Positions 1 through 8,611 of a DNA stretch of 40,549 nucleotides are shown here, in pieces. The notes under the pieces were generated by a model. That model was given only the letters and a program-made list of their open reading frames with translations, searched no databases and was not told the origin of the DNA. Both the position numbers and the translations under genes were made by a program. The stretch comes from an uncultured beta proteobacterium (GTDB lineage: Bacteria > Pseudomonadota > Gammaproteobacteria > Burkholderiales > Burkholderiaceae_C). The stretch is from the NCBI GenBank assembly GCA_903853895.1, contig CAINUX010000095.1, positions 1-40,549 of the forward strand, given 5' to 3'. Numbering within the stretch: the first letter of the stretch is position 1; the number at the start of each line of letters is the position of its first letter.

Positions 1-21
1 AACGGACCGAAGGTACACATC

Positions 22-645
22 ATGTTATTCACCATCCTTCACCAACTCCAATCGAAACGGCTTGTACTCGGAATTCTCGCCGCCAGTGGTTTAGTTGCCT
101 GTGGCGGCGGTGGCAGTAGCTCCCCCTCTAGTCCCACTACCAGTACGCCCACCACCGCTGCCTATAGCGCGGTGGCCAGTTACTCCATTACCGATTGCGT
201 GAAAAGCAATGCAACGGGTTTGATTTGGGAGGGGAAAACAGCATCCGGCCTGCGTGCAGGCACTGCTTTGTTCACGCATTACGACAACATCACCGTAGCG
301 CAAGTTGCGCAGAACGGCAGCTATGTGCTGGCAACGCAAGCGCAATTGGATGCTGCCAGCAACTCCGTCGCCTATGTGAAAGCGGTAAACATCGATACTT
401 TGTGCGGCTTTACCGATTGGCGTTTGCCCACCAGTGCGGAGTTGAAAACGCTGGTGCAAGCCAAGCCCACGCCAACGTCTACGAGCATAGACAGCGCTTG
501 GTTCCCAAATACGCCCGCTTACTTGTATTGGACAGCGAGTGCTTACGGAGATGCAAAATACGCGTGGCTGGTGGACTTCTTTGATGGCAGCGTGGTAGTC
601 AGCGGACACCGTGGCACGCCTAGTCATGTGCGCTTGGTGCGCTAA
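22..645 (+). CDS. DUF1566 (Lcl-type) lipoprotein
   Basis: 207-residue predicted lipoprotein. A hydrophobic signal ends in a lipobox LVAC at residues 24-27, so Cys27 would be lipidated. A Gly/Ser/Pro/Thr-rich linker follows (about 28-46). The rest has the DUF1566/Lcl C-terminal pattern: a 'TGLIWEGK' strand, Cys-Gly-Phe-x-Asp-Trp-Arg-Leu-Pro (near residues 125-135), 'YWTAS' and a C-terminal 'VRLVR'. Such domains occur in surface or periplasmic proteins of unknown role. The ATG at 22 has GAAGG about 8 bases upstream. The neighbour to the right is convergent and unrelated. Function is not known; the fold and lipoprotein calls are fairly safe. Confidence 0.8.
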   Translation: MLFTILHQLQSKRLVLGILAASGLVACGGGGSSSPSSPTTSTPTTAAYSAVASYSITDCVKSNATGLIWEGKTASGLRAGTALFTHYDNITVAQVAQNGSYVLATQAQLDAASNSVAYVKAVNIDTLCGFTDWRLPTSAELKTLVQAKPTPTSTSIDSAWFPNTPAYLYWTASAYGDAKYAWLVDFFDGSVVVSGHRGTPSHVRLVR

Positions 646-664
646 TGACGTTAGCTAGCGCACC
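636..664 (+). terminator. Perfect hairpin across the stop codon of the lipoprotein gene
   Basis: GGTGCGCTA (636-644) pairs perfectly with TAGCGCACC (656-664) around an 11-base loop. A second, mutually exclusive stem GCTAA/TTAGC (641-645/651-655) lies inside it. No T-tract follows, so classical Rho-independent termination is uncertain; it may instead protect the mRNA 3' end. Confidence 0.4.
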
Positions 665-842
665 AGCCAATTCGTCAATCTAAAGGCCACCCAAAGCGCC
701 TCCTGGGGTCTGCCTCGGTCAAAACCCGAACGACTCCTGTCGCGGCATACCCGACTTACAAAAGTTCCACGAGGGTGACGGCAATGCGTCTTCTCGAGCC
801 GCCCATCTTTCTGGTAGTCGTCAAATATCCACAGCGATTAGT

Positions 843-1451
843 TTATTCTTTGCGGCGAATACGCCACTCAATGAACAGCAGATTGGGGACCCAGCAGAGC
901 CACCCCAGCCAGGCATAAAAAGTCTCAAACGCAATGCCCGTGGCGGAAAAGGTCCCCAGATAAAGGCGCAGCGTAACCGCTGCAAATGTGAGTGCGAAGT
1001 TTCGCAGCATCCATTGTTGGTGGGAAGCAATGTCTCCGACTCGGATAGAGCGATACGCTGCGTACCCCGTGGTCAGCCACAGCGTGGCCAGCACGGCAAA
1101 ACCGATCTGGTTAAAGGTGCCGCCAAAGGCAAAGCCCGATACATACATCCCGGCAATGCCCCCTGGCAGGACTCCGCCCAGCAGATAGACGCGCCCACTC
1201 CAGCGGTGCAAAGCAGGGCGGCTGGCTCGCAGACCGGGGAAAAACTGCCAGGGACCCAGCGCCATGGCCAGCATCGAGCAAAAAATATGCACAAATATGG
1301 CCACACGATGGGCTTCAAAAGCCAATTTCATCTGGGGATGAACCAGATTGCCCAGCGGCACCACACTGTAGGCAACCAGTGCATAGCCAGCCACCCCCAC
1401 ACTCAAAGCTGCTACCAGCCATTGCAGTTTCTGAGTCTTCCACAAAATCAT
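843..1451 (-). CDS. DUF2306-type integral membrane protein
   Basis: 202-residue multi-spanning membrane protein with about six hydrophobic segments: the N-terminus (about 10-30), 'VAIFVHIFCSMLAMALGPW', 'YLLGGVLPGGIAGMYVSG', 'IGFAVLATLWLTTGYAAY', 'FALTFAAVTLRLYLG' and the C-terminus. The pattern of His in helix 2 (H-x-F/C), 'HRWSGRVYL' and 'HQQWMLRNFALTFAAVTLR' is that of DUF2306 proteins, whose role is unknown. The open frame extends 40 codons further upstream, but the ATG at 1451 is chosen because GGGAGA lies just before it and the upstream extension is hydrophilic and unlike the family. The AT-rich stretch 1570-1610 upstream could hold its promoter. Confidence 0.75.
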   Translation of the reverse strand: MILWKTQKLQWLVAALSVGVAGYALVAYSVVPLGNLVHPQMKLAFEAHRVAIFVHIFCSMLAMALGPWQFFPGLRASRPALHRWSGRVYLLGGVLPGGIAGMYVSGFAFGGTFNQIGFAVLATLWLTTGYAAYRSIRVGDIASHQQWMLRNFALTFAAVTLRLYLGTFSATGIAFETFYAWLGWLCWVPNLLFIEWRIRRKE

Positions 1452-1977
1452 GTTTTCTCCCTGGTTTTGCACGCTGTCGATCCGGCGACTTTGTGCGACG
1501 CGAGCGGCTTGCGAGCCACAGCTCACCGTAGTCCAGATTGTCGAAGCTTCTGATGATTCACACAATTGCATATATATTCATATCTAATATTCGTTTTTGT
1601 ATATCAAGACATGAACCACACCATGCACGACCGCTGTGACTGAGGTCTTGTCCGGTCGTTTGGGGCTACTCTGGAGCGCGTGGCAGGTATTGGCTGATTT
1701 TTTTACGGCGAGTGACCGGTACCATGAACTCGGCTCACCGGAAGGCTGCTTTCAAGATCCACTCCCCAGTAGCGGCTCCTGGCCAACGGTCGAAGTTGAG
1801 TTTGGGAAAGTTGGTGCCATACCGCTGACCGTCAGTCTGTCGCAGAATGAAACCGCTTTAAAGCGTCCAGATCACTGAGTTGGATGTCGGGTGTGCGTCT
1901 GATGCCGCTGTCCGTTTCTGGCCTTGACAACAGATCGGTGTCGTGCAAATTCAAGCCGTGTTTATGACGTCAATGGC
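1452..1977. other. Intergenic region, 526 bp, no supportable gene
   Basis: It starts with an AT-rich block (1570-1612) that may be the promoter of the leftward DUF2306 gene: TTGATA on the minus strand, followed by TAGATA or TATGAA-like hexamers, with non-ideal spacing. An 80-codon open frame at 1636-1878 matches nothing I know and has no clear ribosome site. I see no repeat or RNA gene here. Confidence 0.4.
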
Positions 1978-3225
1978 CTACACGGCCACCGTACGAAATC
2001 CCGCAAACACATCGCTACGGTGCGGCTGGAAAAAATTGCGGTAGCGCGGGTGGTGCATGCGCGCATGGGTGGCGAAGGCGCCGCCGCGCAACTCGCGGTG
2101 GTTGCCAAACCAGGGCTGGGAGTATTCACGGTAGGGGCCCGGTGCAAAGCCGGGGTAGGGAGCAAACGCGTCCGCCGTCCATTCCCACACGCTGTGGCCC
2201 CAGCGAAAGCCGGGTTGAGTCAGCGCGGCGTGTTCCCACTCGGCGGCGCTGGGCAGGCGCCGACCGGCCCACAGGCAGTAGGCCTGGGCTTCAAAGGCGT
2301 TCAGGTGCAGGGCAGGGCTGGCAGGGTCCAATGGCAGCCAGCGGTCAAACCAGCGCATCTCCCAGGTGCCCAACTGTTGCGACCCGCCCGTCGCGCGGCG
2401 CCAACGCTGCGGGTGCGCACACGTTGATTGCGCGCGCCACACGCCGGCATCAGCGGGCCAGAAGCGGGGTTCGTCATAACCGCCTGCGTCGACAAAGCGG
2501 ACAAAGTCGCCAACCGATACGGGTGCACTGTCAATGGCATAGCTCGGCAGGCGCACATGCTGCGCCGGGCATTCGTTGTCAAAGGCAAAACCCGGGTCGG
2601 CCGTTGCTATTCCTACGCGCACATCGGCGCCAGGCACGTCCAAAAGCGTGCGCGCCACCACGGTCGGCACCGCCACACCTACCGGTGCGGGATAACCGAG
2701 CGCCGCGCGCATCCAGCAAAAGGCTTCGCCATGCATGTCCTCATGGAACAGCGCCAGGCGGTGAAAGTACAGCGGGTCGAGCGCAGATGGGTCGTCGGTG
2801 GTTGTGGCTGTATCCAGCGCTGGAATGGCCTGGATGCAGGCCTCCAGCTGACCCTGCAACATCGGCTGCAACGCCTCCCGTGACGGCATGGTCTCGACCC
2901 AGCGCCGGGCATGGGCCAGCCGCGCGGAATCGAACAGCGCGTCCGGTCCGGCAAAGCGGGGCGAGTGTTGCGCATGGGCGAAGCCCTCCGCATCGCGGTG
3001 GTGCGGGCCGCGCAGAATCCAGAACTCGGCAAACCAGGCGATGTGGGCCAGCTCCCAGGCAATGGGGTTGATGCCGATCTGGTGGGTCGGGCTCCACTGC
3101 GCGGCGGACAAATCGTCGACCAGCGCCAGTGTGCGCGCGCGGCTGTCGCGCAGGGCCGCCGCCAATGCCGCGCCGCTGAGCTGGCGCGGGTCGGCTACGT
3201 CGGACTGTTGCTGTTGTTGTGTCAT
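1978..3225 (-). CDS. EgtB/SenA-type nonheme-iron sulfoxide (or selenoneine) synthase
   Basis: 415 residues. The N-terminal DinB_2-like half (about 20-175) carries the iron ligands: His61 in 'WELAHIAWF' and the HX3HXE motif His161-His165-Glu167. The C-terminal half (about 185-415) is a formylglycine-generating-enzyme/SUMF1 domain ending in 'FAGFRTVAV'. EgtB joins gamma-Glu-Cys or Cys to trimethylhistidine in ergothioneine synthesis; its paralogue SenA uses a selenosugar to make selenoneine. The 'NPIAWELAHIAWFAEFWILR' wording around His61 resembles what I remember of SenA-like proteins more than classical EgtB ('KWHLGHTTWFFE'). Neither egtD nor senB/senC is adjacent, so the substrate is open. 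The start overlaps the stop of the upstream methyltransferase gene (ATGA), indicating translational coupling. Confidence 0.75.
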   Translation of the reverse strand: MTQQQQQSDVADPRQLSGAALAAALRDSRARTLALVDDLSAAQWSPTHQIGINPIAWELAHIAWFAEFWILRGPHHRDAEGFAHAQHSPRFAGPDALFDSARLAHARRWVETMPSREALQPMLQGQLEACIQAIPALDTATTTDDPSALDPLYFHRLALFHEDMHGEAFCWMRAALGYPAPVGVAVPTVVARTLLDVPGADVRVGIATADPGFAFDNECPAQHVRLPSYAIDSAPVSVGDFVRFVDAGGYDEPRFWPADAGVWRAQSTCAHPQRWRRATGGSQQLGTWEMRWFDRWLPLDPASPALHLNAFEAQAYCLWAGRRLPSAAEWEHAALTQPGFRWGHSVWEWTADAFAPYPGFAPGPYREYSQPWFGNHRELRGGAFATHARMHHPRYRNFFQPHRSDVFAGFRTVAV

Positions 3226-4040
3226 TGCGGCCGGCCCAGCATGGCGACGGTGGTGTAGCGCACGGCCACCACGCCATCGTCGGCCAGGCGTTCAAATATT
3301 TCACGCACATCCGCACATGCTTGTTGCCCCACCGGGGAGTCTTTGTCAGGCATGTATGAGCGCGAAAAAACCAGGCTTTGCAGCGCGGCCGCGTCGAGCT
3401 GGTGTGCGTGGGGCCAGGACCACTGCTGCGGTACGGTGGCGCCGAAGAATGCGCAGACGTTGCCACGATCCTCGTGCGCGAGCAGGGCGTCGCGCTTGGG
3501 CCCACCATACTTTGCAAACAGGGCATTCAACGCGGTGTGCAGTGGATCGGACAGCACGCGGTCGTTCCAGATAAGCGCCACCTGTCCGTCGGGTTTCAGG
3601 ACGCGCAAGAACTCGGCCCGCGCGGCGTCGACGTCAAACCAGTGGAAGGCCTGTGCCGCCGTGATCAGGTCGACCGATGCGTCCGGCAGTGGAGTGTGTT
3701 CGGCTGTCCCTGCGGCGCTGCGGTAGTGCGCAAATTCTCTGAGTGCCTGGTCGGCGGCCGCGCGCATGGCGGCGCTGGGCTCGATGGCGGTGACGTCGTA
3801 TCCCTGTGCGAGCAGCCCCTGGGTCAGCAGGCCGGTGCCCGCGCCGATGTCGGCCACCACCGCGCCGGGCGGTAAGGGGCCGGCCTCGCGCAGCGCGTCA
3901 AACAGGGCGGCAGGATAGTCGGGGCGCGACGCAGCGTAATCGGCAACCTTGGGCGAGAAGATGTTGCCGACGCCGCCCTGGGGTTGGTACAGCGCGCGCA
4001 GTTGGGCGCCGGTGTCGATGGCAGAGGATTTGGGGTTCAT
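3222..4040 (-). CDS. Class I SAM-dependent methyltransferase (Methyltransf_11 type)
   Basis: 272 residues with a Rossmann-type methyltransferase core. Motif I is 'VVADIGAGTGLLTQGL' (about 58-73), motif II 'VTAIEPSAAM', a post-II acidic 'PLPDASVDLITAAQAFHWF', and then 'EFLRVLKPDGQVALIWND'. 'AQAFHWF' and 'LKPGG/DGQVALIWN' are typical of the group of small-molecule methyltransferases near UbiE/BioC. It is not EgtD-like. It is the first gene of a two-gene unit: its stop overlaps the start of the EgtB/SenA-like gene by 4 bases, so it may act on the same pathway (inference). The ATG at 4040 is the first in frame; no strong ribosome site is visible. Confidence 0.8.
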   Translation of the reverse strand: MNPKSSAIDTGAQLRALYQPQGGVGNIFSPKVADYAASRPDYPAALFDALREAGPLPPGAVVADIGAGTGLLTQGLLAQGYDVTAIEPSAAMRAAADQALREFAHYRSAAGTAEHTPLPDASVDLITAAQAFHWFDVDAARAEFLRVLKPDGQVALIWNDRVLSDPLHTALNALFAKYGGPKRDALLAHEDRGNVCAFFGATVPQQWSWPHAHQLDAAALQSLVFSRSYMPDKDSPVGQQACADVREIFERLADDGVVAVRYTTVAMLGRPQ

Positions 4041-4075
4041 GTGCCGAAGTGTGCCGCAAGTCTGTGGTCATTTTT

Positions 4076-4248
4076 GTGGCGCACGCGAGGACTGCGCGCG
4101 GCGGGCGACGTGGCAGGCGTTCTTCGGCTCGCGTCGCGGGCGGCCATGTTTGGGTTACCAACGTTGTTGTGTTAACACTGTGGTTGGCGTGTCTGCTCTG
4201 TGGCAACCGCAAGTGCGGCCTGCGCCCGCCCGCCACGCCACCCGCCTT
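4076..4248 (+). repeat. Dispersed 173 bp repeat, copy A
   Basis: Starts GTGGCGCACG and ends CACGCCACCCGCCTT. It is the same element as 10320-10491, with long identical blocks at both ends and a more variable centre. The ends form an imperfect inverted repeat: GGCGGGCGACGTGGCAGGCG (from 4100) against the complement of the right end (about 4227-4246), 17 of 20 positions. The copy begins 35 bp upstream of the methyltransferase start. Short open frames inside it are spurious. Confidence 0.85.
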
Positions 4249-4557
4249 GGGGCGAGGTGCTGACACGCGGTGCTGTGGAGCTGCTGCAAGCAAAACGGGC
4301 GATAGACCTCGTGGAATGGATGTATTCAGCTATGTATTTTGTAGCGATAAATACCACGCGCCGCCAGGTCGGTGGGCCGGGTGTCCCTTCGTCGGCCCCA
4401 TTCGCGGTCGCTACAAAACCGGCGTACCAACCACAACGTTAACGCAGTAACAAAAGAGCACCCAAAACAGCTGCCCGCGAGCGTGGGCTAAAGAAGGGAC
4501 TCCCGGCCCACCGGCCCCGCCAACCCGCCCCGCCGAACAGAGCCCCAACCAAGTGCG
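4249..4557. other. Intergenic region after repeat copy A, no gene seen
   Basis: About 309 bp between the repeat and the 3' end of the aldo/keto reductase gene. It contains an AT-richer stretch (4318-4352) with AGCTATGTATTTTGTAGCG, loosely like the GCTATC-loop-GATAGC repeat found at 19348. No coding frame with a credible start or family match. Confidence 0.4.
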
Positions 4558-5436
4558 TCAAATCTGCCCGGTCCAACCGATGTCATGGCGCACAAATGCG
4601 GCCTGCAGTTCGGCCACCCAGCCAGCGTCCAGTGGCCCCTTGGCGGCCCAGGCCAGACTATGGACCAAGTGATCAGCCTTGGCCGTGCCAACGATGGCCG
4701 CGCTCACCCCCGGCGCCGCCAGCGCAAAGCGCAGCGAAATCTCGCCCCACTCCAGGCCGCGGTTGTCCAGGTCCATGGCCTGCCAGCGCATCCAGTATTC
4801 CTCGCAGTAGTCGCCCACCGGCTGCGTGGCAAAACGCCATGGGTGGTTGGCCACGCAGCGCTTGGCGATGAAGCCTTTGCCGGCCATGGCGGGCAGGGCC
4901 GTGTGCAGGATGCGCTGGTCGCATATGTTGAGGGACGCCATGAAGCCATCAAAGCGGCCACACGCCACGGCCCAGGCCAGGTCGTCGTTCTCGCCCGAGT
5001 AGGCCATGGCCCGCACCTTGCCCGCGCGTTTGGCGGCTTCCAGTGCGTCTATCACATCGGTCTGCTCCAGCACCGCGCGTGGGCAAGAGTGGAAGTGGGC
5101 GATATCGAGGTGATCGGTGTGCAACAAACGCAGCGCCTGCTCGATGCCGGCGGTGATGCAGGGGCCGGTCCAGTCAGCGATGCCGTCCACGCCGTAACCG
5201 AGCTTGGTGGACAGCACCACTTCAATGCGCCGCGCTGCCAGATGCCGCCCGATACGCTCTTCGGAAATGCCGTAGCTGGGTGCTGTATCGAACAGGTTGA
5301 CACCCGCGTCCACCGCTGCGTTCAGCATGCGCCCGACAGCGGCATCGTCCAGCGTGCGCTCGCCAATCTGCGCGGCGCCCAGGCCCAGAGGGTTGAGGAG
5401 GAGGTCGGTCTGGCCGTAGCGGCGGGGTGTTGGCAT
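4558..5436 (-). CDS. Aldo/keto reductase
   Basis: 292-residue TIM-barrel oxidoreductase, NAD(P)H dependent. The AKR catalytic tetrad is visible: Asp50 and Tyr55 in 'DTAPSYG', Lys78 in 'STKLGYG', His116 in 'DIAHFHS'. The C-terminal cofactor region has 'GVSAAIVGTAKADHL'. The length is normal. The start at 5436 follows the pullulanase stop (5458) by only 21 bp on the same strand, so the two are probably co-transcribed. Whether the reductase acts on a sugar product of the pullulanase is unknown. Other possible substrates include small aldehydes; AKR specificity cannot be read from sequence alone. Confidence 0.85.
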   Translation of the reverse strand: MPTPRRYGQTDLLLNPLGLGAAQIGERTLDDAAVGRMLNAAVDAGVNLFDTAPSYGISEERIGRHLAARRIEVVLSTKLGYGVDGIADWTGPCITAGIEQALRLLHTDHLDIAHFHSCPRAVLEQTDVIDALEAAKRAGKVRAMAYSGENDDLAWAVACGRFDGFMASLNICDQRILHTALPAMAGKGFIAKRCVANHPWRFATQPVGDYCEEYWMRWQAMDLDNRGLEWGEISLRFALAAPGVSAAIVGTAKADHLVHSLAWAAKGPLDAGWVAELQAAFVRHDIGWTGQI

Positions 5437-5457
5437 CAGGGTTCTATCTGGATTGGA

Positions 5458-8367
5458 TCAGCGGACGACGTACACCACGGCGCTGCGTGCGGGCAGCGTG
5501 AAGCGGCCTGTGGGGGTGTCGAAAACGGCGGCGTTGCGCACGCGCGCATCGGCTGCAGTGCTGGCGGCTTGCACCGGGTGCAGTTGGTAGGACTTTCCGA
5601 TCTCCTGGGGCAGCGTGATGTCTTGCGCCACCTTGTCCACATTGACAAAGTACAGCATTTCCTGGAAGGCGGCACCGGGGTAGCCGCGGCCATTCAGATG
5701 GCCGACCAGCACCACGGGGCTTTGTGCCGGGCCGGTGTTGGGGAAGGTCAAACGTGCCCGGATGTCGGCGGCAGTGCGCAGGCGAAACAGCGTTGAGCTG
5801 GCGCGGATTTTCAGCAGGTCCTGGAAGGTGTCGCGGGCCAGCGCAATGTCGGCCGGCGTGGGGCGCAGGGCGGGGTTGGCCAGCAACGGGCGCATCAGCG
5901 GCCAGCTCTCAGCGTTGTCGGCCTTGGGCGGCAGCCCGGTGCCGAAGTAATTGGTCTGGTAAGTCCAGTCCAGGCGGTTAAACCAGTCGCCCGAATCAAA
6001 GCTGTTGCGGTCCATGGACTTGGAGCGCAGGATCTCGGTACCCGCATGGAAGTAGGCCACGCCCTGGCTGAAGGCGTTGATGGCCAGGCCCAGCGTCTGC
6101 ACACGGGCGCGGTCTTCGGTGCTGGTGCCCACCGGTAGCTTGAAGGCGTGGGCGTCGAACAGGGTCTGGTTGTCGTGGTTCTCCACGTAGTTCACTACTT
6201 CGGACGGCTCACTGGCGTAGCCTGCGGGTTGCCCGGCGTAGTCGATCTCGGCCAGCGTTTTTCGTTCACCAGTGTGGGTCTGCATCGCAAAGTTGCGGAT
6301 GGATCCGGCCAGGCCCACGCGCACCATGTCGGCGCTGCGCAGCAGGTCGGCCGGTGTGGCTTGCGATAGCGCGTTGCGGTCGTACACCAGGCCGTTGATG
6401 TATCCCTGGTTGCGGATCTGGGCGTCGCCGTTGTCGCCCGCGCTGCCACCGCGCACGGCGTCGCGACCCCGGTCGCTGAAAGTGCCAATGCCGCTGCCGT
6501 TGAGCGACAGCTGGGAGGCCTGCACAAAGCGCGCGCCGTTGGCCACCTCGCCAAAGTTCCATCCTTCACCGATCAGGTTGACATGGCGGCCCGTGGCCTG
6601 GCCGACGCGTTTTTGCAGCGTCTCCATGACGGCGCGCGGCTGGTGCGCCATCAGGTCGAAGCGGAAGGAATCGATCCGGTACTGCTTGGCCCACAACTCG
6701 ACCGAGTCCACCATCAGCTTGCCCATCATCAGGTTTTCGGTGGCGGTGTTGTCGCAGCAGGTGGAGCGCTCGATCACGCCCTGGTCGTTGAGGCGGTGGT
6801 AGTAGCCGGGCACCACGCGGTCCAGCACCGACTGGGCGTGTTGCCCGGCGTTGCTGGTGTGGTTATAGACCACGTCCATGCCCACGCGCAGTCCGGCGGC
6901 GTGCAGGGCCATGACCATCTGGCGCAGCTCAATGACGCGGGTGGCGGCGTTGTTGGCGTCACTGGCGTAGCTGCCTTCGGGTGCGTTGAAGTGCAGGGGG
7001 TCGTAGCCCCAGTTGAAGCAGTCTTTGGCGGCGCTGGCGGTGGTGGCCGCCTGCGGTGTCTCGCTGTCGCCCTGCGCAGGTGTGGCAATCGTGGGCGTGG
7101 TGCAGGCCGTCTCGGGCACGCTTGCAATGTCAAAAATGGGCAGCAGGTGCACGTCGGTCATGCCCGCCTGGGACAGCGCCTGCAGGTGGCGCATGCCGTT
7201 GGACTGTGATGCCGTAAACGCCAAGTACTTGCCGCGCTGGGCAGCTGGCACCGTCGCATCGTCAATGGAGAAGTCGCGCACATGCAGCTCATAAATCGCC
7301 ATGTCGGTGGGCCCTTTAACGCGCTGTGGCGCCGGGTGGCTGTCCCAGCCCGCAGGCTTGAGCTGGGGGTCATTCAGGTCAGTGGCATAGCTGCGCTGCG
7401 AGTCGGCGTTCAGGCTCAGCGCATACGGGTCGGTGACGCGGTTGCGCACCAGGCCCATGCCGGGTACCCAGACGTCCACCAGGTAGCTGTAGTAGTGCCC
7501 GCGCAGGTTGGCGCCATGGCGGTAGTGCCAGATGCCAGTGGACGGGTCAACTTGCAGTGCGGGCGCAGCGGTGGCCGCGCCGGTGGCGCCGTCAAACAGG
7601 CAGGCATTGACCCGCTGCGCCGTGGGTGCCCACAGTGCGAGCTGGGTGTGCCTGGAGTCCACGCTGACGCCCAGATCGGGCGCACGCTCGGCGGCGGCGT
7701 ACAGGTCGTCCAGGGCACCGGCCGACTGGATGGGTGTTGCGCGCAGCACCTGCCCGGTGGCGTCTTCCTGCACCAGCAGCAGCTGTTGGCGGTGCAGGCT
7801 GCGCAGTTGCGCGGCGCCGGTGTGCGCCAGCGCGAGCACGGCGCCGGGCTTGACGTAGCCGAAGCGCCGCGCCACGGCCGTGGGCAGCGTGGCCAGCGAT
7901 GGTTTGAGTGCCAGTGCACCGTCTGATCCGCTGACTCGCTGGCCGACCGGGGCTTGGAGCTGGCCGCTGGCCGAGTGGTACAGCTTGAAGCGTCCGCTGG
8001 CATCGGCGCCTGGCCATTGCAGCAACTGGCGGTTGAGCCACACCGCCTGGGGCTTGGATGCGGGGGGCACCGGGGATATCGTGGGTGCAGACGACGCCAT
8101 GGCCCCGGTGGAGAGGGTGGAGGCTGTGATTGCGGCCGGCGGCACGGCACGCAACACCGTTTGGAAGTCGACTGCGTTGCAGGCGGTCAACAGGGCGTCT
8201 GCCGGTGCGCTAGTCGGAGGTGCGGCCGAGCGTTTGGCCGAGGGCGTGGCCGCGGTGGCTGTGGCAGCGCTGGCCGCCAGCGCTGCAATGGCCATGCCAG
8301 ACACAAGACGCCGGAAGGCGAATGAGCTGGCATTTATACCCAATATGGGGTTTTTATCAAGAGTCAT
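5458..8367 (-). CDS. pulA: Secreted pullulanase-type alpha-1,6-glucosidase (GH13)
   Basis: 969 residues, matching the large bacterial pullulanase type. An N-terminal signal peptide (hydrophobic core about residues 20-42, Ala-rich cleavage region 'ATATAATPS') directs export. Next come a divergent N-terminal region and a CBM48-like module (about 235-320), then the GH13 barrel. Catalytic residues: nucleophile Asp571 in 'IDSFRFDLMAH', acid/base Glu601 in 'LIGEGWNFGE', and the third Asp in 'VENHDNQTLFD'. A C-terminal beta domain follows. It would cut alpha-1,6 branches of pullulan, starch or glycogen outside the cytoplasm. It is divergent from the amylase gene across a 244 bp promoter region and upstream of an aldo/keto reductase. 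The ATG at 8367 is the first Met before the signal peptide; an alternative is Met25. Confidence 0.9.
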   Translation of the reverse strand: MTLDKNPILGINASSFAFRRLVSGMAIAALAASAATATAATPSAKRSAAPPTSAPADALLTACNAVDFQTVLRAVPPAAITASTLSTGAMASSAPTISPVPPASKPQAVWLNRQLLQWPGADASGRFKLYHSASGQLQAPVGQRVSGSDGALALKPSLATLPTAVARRFGYVKPGAVLALAHTGAAQLRSLHRQQLLLVQEDATGQVLRATPIQSAGALDDLYAAAERAPDLGVSVDSRHTQLALWAPTAQRVNACLFDGATGAATAAPALQVDPSTGIWHYRHGANLRGHYYSYLVDVWVPGMGLVRNRVTDPYALSLNADSQRSYATDLNDPQLKPAGWDSHPAPQRVKGPTDMAIYELHVRDFSIDDATVPAAQRGKYLAFTASQSNGMRHLQALSQAGMTDVHLLPIFDIASVPETACTTPTIATPAQGDSETPQAATTASAAKDCFNWGYDPLHFNAPEGSYASDANNAATRVIELRQMVMALHAAGLRVGMDVVYNHTSNAGQHAQSVLDRVVPGYYHRLNDQGVIERSTCCDNTATENLMMGKLMVDSVELWAKQYRIDSFRFDLMAHQPRAVMETLQKRVGQATGRHVNLIGEGWNFGEVANGARFVQASQLSLNGSGIGTFSDRGRDAVRGGSAGDNGDAQIRNQGYINGLVYDRNALSQATPADLLRSADMVRVGLAGSIRNFAMQTHTGERKTLAEIDYAGQPAGYASEPSEVVNYVENHDNQTLFDAHAFKLPVGTSTEDRARVQTLGLAINAFSQGVAYFHAGTEILRSKSMDRNSFDSGDWFNRLDWTYQTNYFGTGLPPKADNAESWPLMRPLLANPALRPTPADIALARDTFQDLLKIRASSTLFRLRTAADIRARLTFPNTGPAQSPVVLVGHLNGRGYPGAAFQEMLYFVNVDKVAQDITLPQEIGKSYQLHPVQAASTAADARVRNAAVFDTPTGRFTLPARSAVVYVVR

Positions 8368-8611
8368 GAAAGAAAAGGGCAGTAGCCCACGTGGAATATG
8401 GAGTTGTAGCTATCAAATATGTAGCAATTTGGCCCGTATGCCGCATCGGACTGCGCACACCAAGGCGACCACTGCACACAGGTGCTTTACATTGAAGCAA
8501 GTAGTATCATTACATGATTGCTTGAGAATATCTATTAAAACCTTGGCAATCAACAGTTTATTTTGAATATTTGTCTTGTACTAAAAGTAGTTTGACTACA
8601 AAATTGATTCC
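8368..8611. promoter_or_regulatory. Shared divergent promoter region of the alpha-glucan genes
   Basis: AT-rich 244 bp between the leftward pullulanase and rightward amylase starts. Two features stand out. TAGCTATCAAATATGTAGC (8407-8425) is like the repeat hairpin at 19348. AAGCAA (8495-8500) ... ATCAT (8506-8510) TAC ATGAT (8514-8518) overlapping TTGCTT (8518-8523) is an interrupted palindrome that could be an operator. No -35/-10 pair is convincing enough to assign. Confidence 0.4.

Noticed and set aside
1636..1878. 80-codon open frame in the intergenic region
   Set aside because: No ribosome site, no family, no neighbours; chance opening is likely.
3222..4040. EgtD histidine methyltransferase next to EgtB
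   Set aside because: The sequence is a UbiE/BioC-like Methyltransf_11 protein and lacks the larger size and signatures of EgtD.
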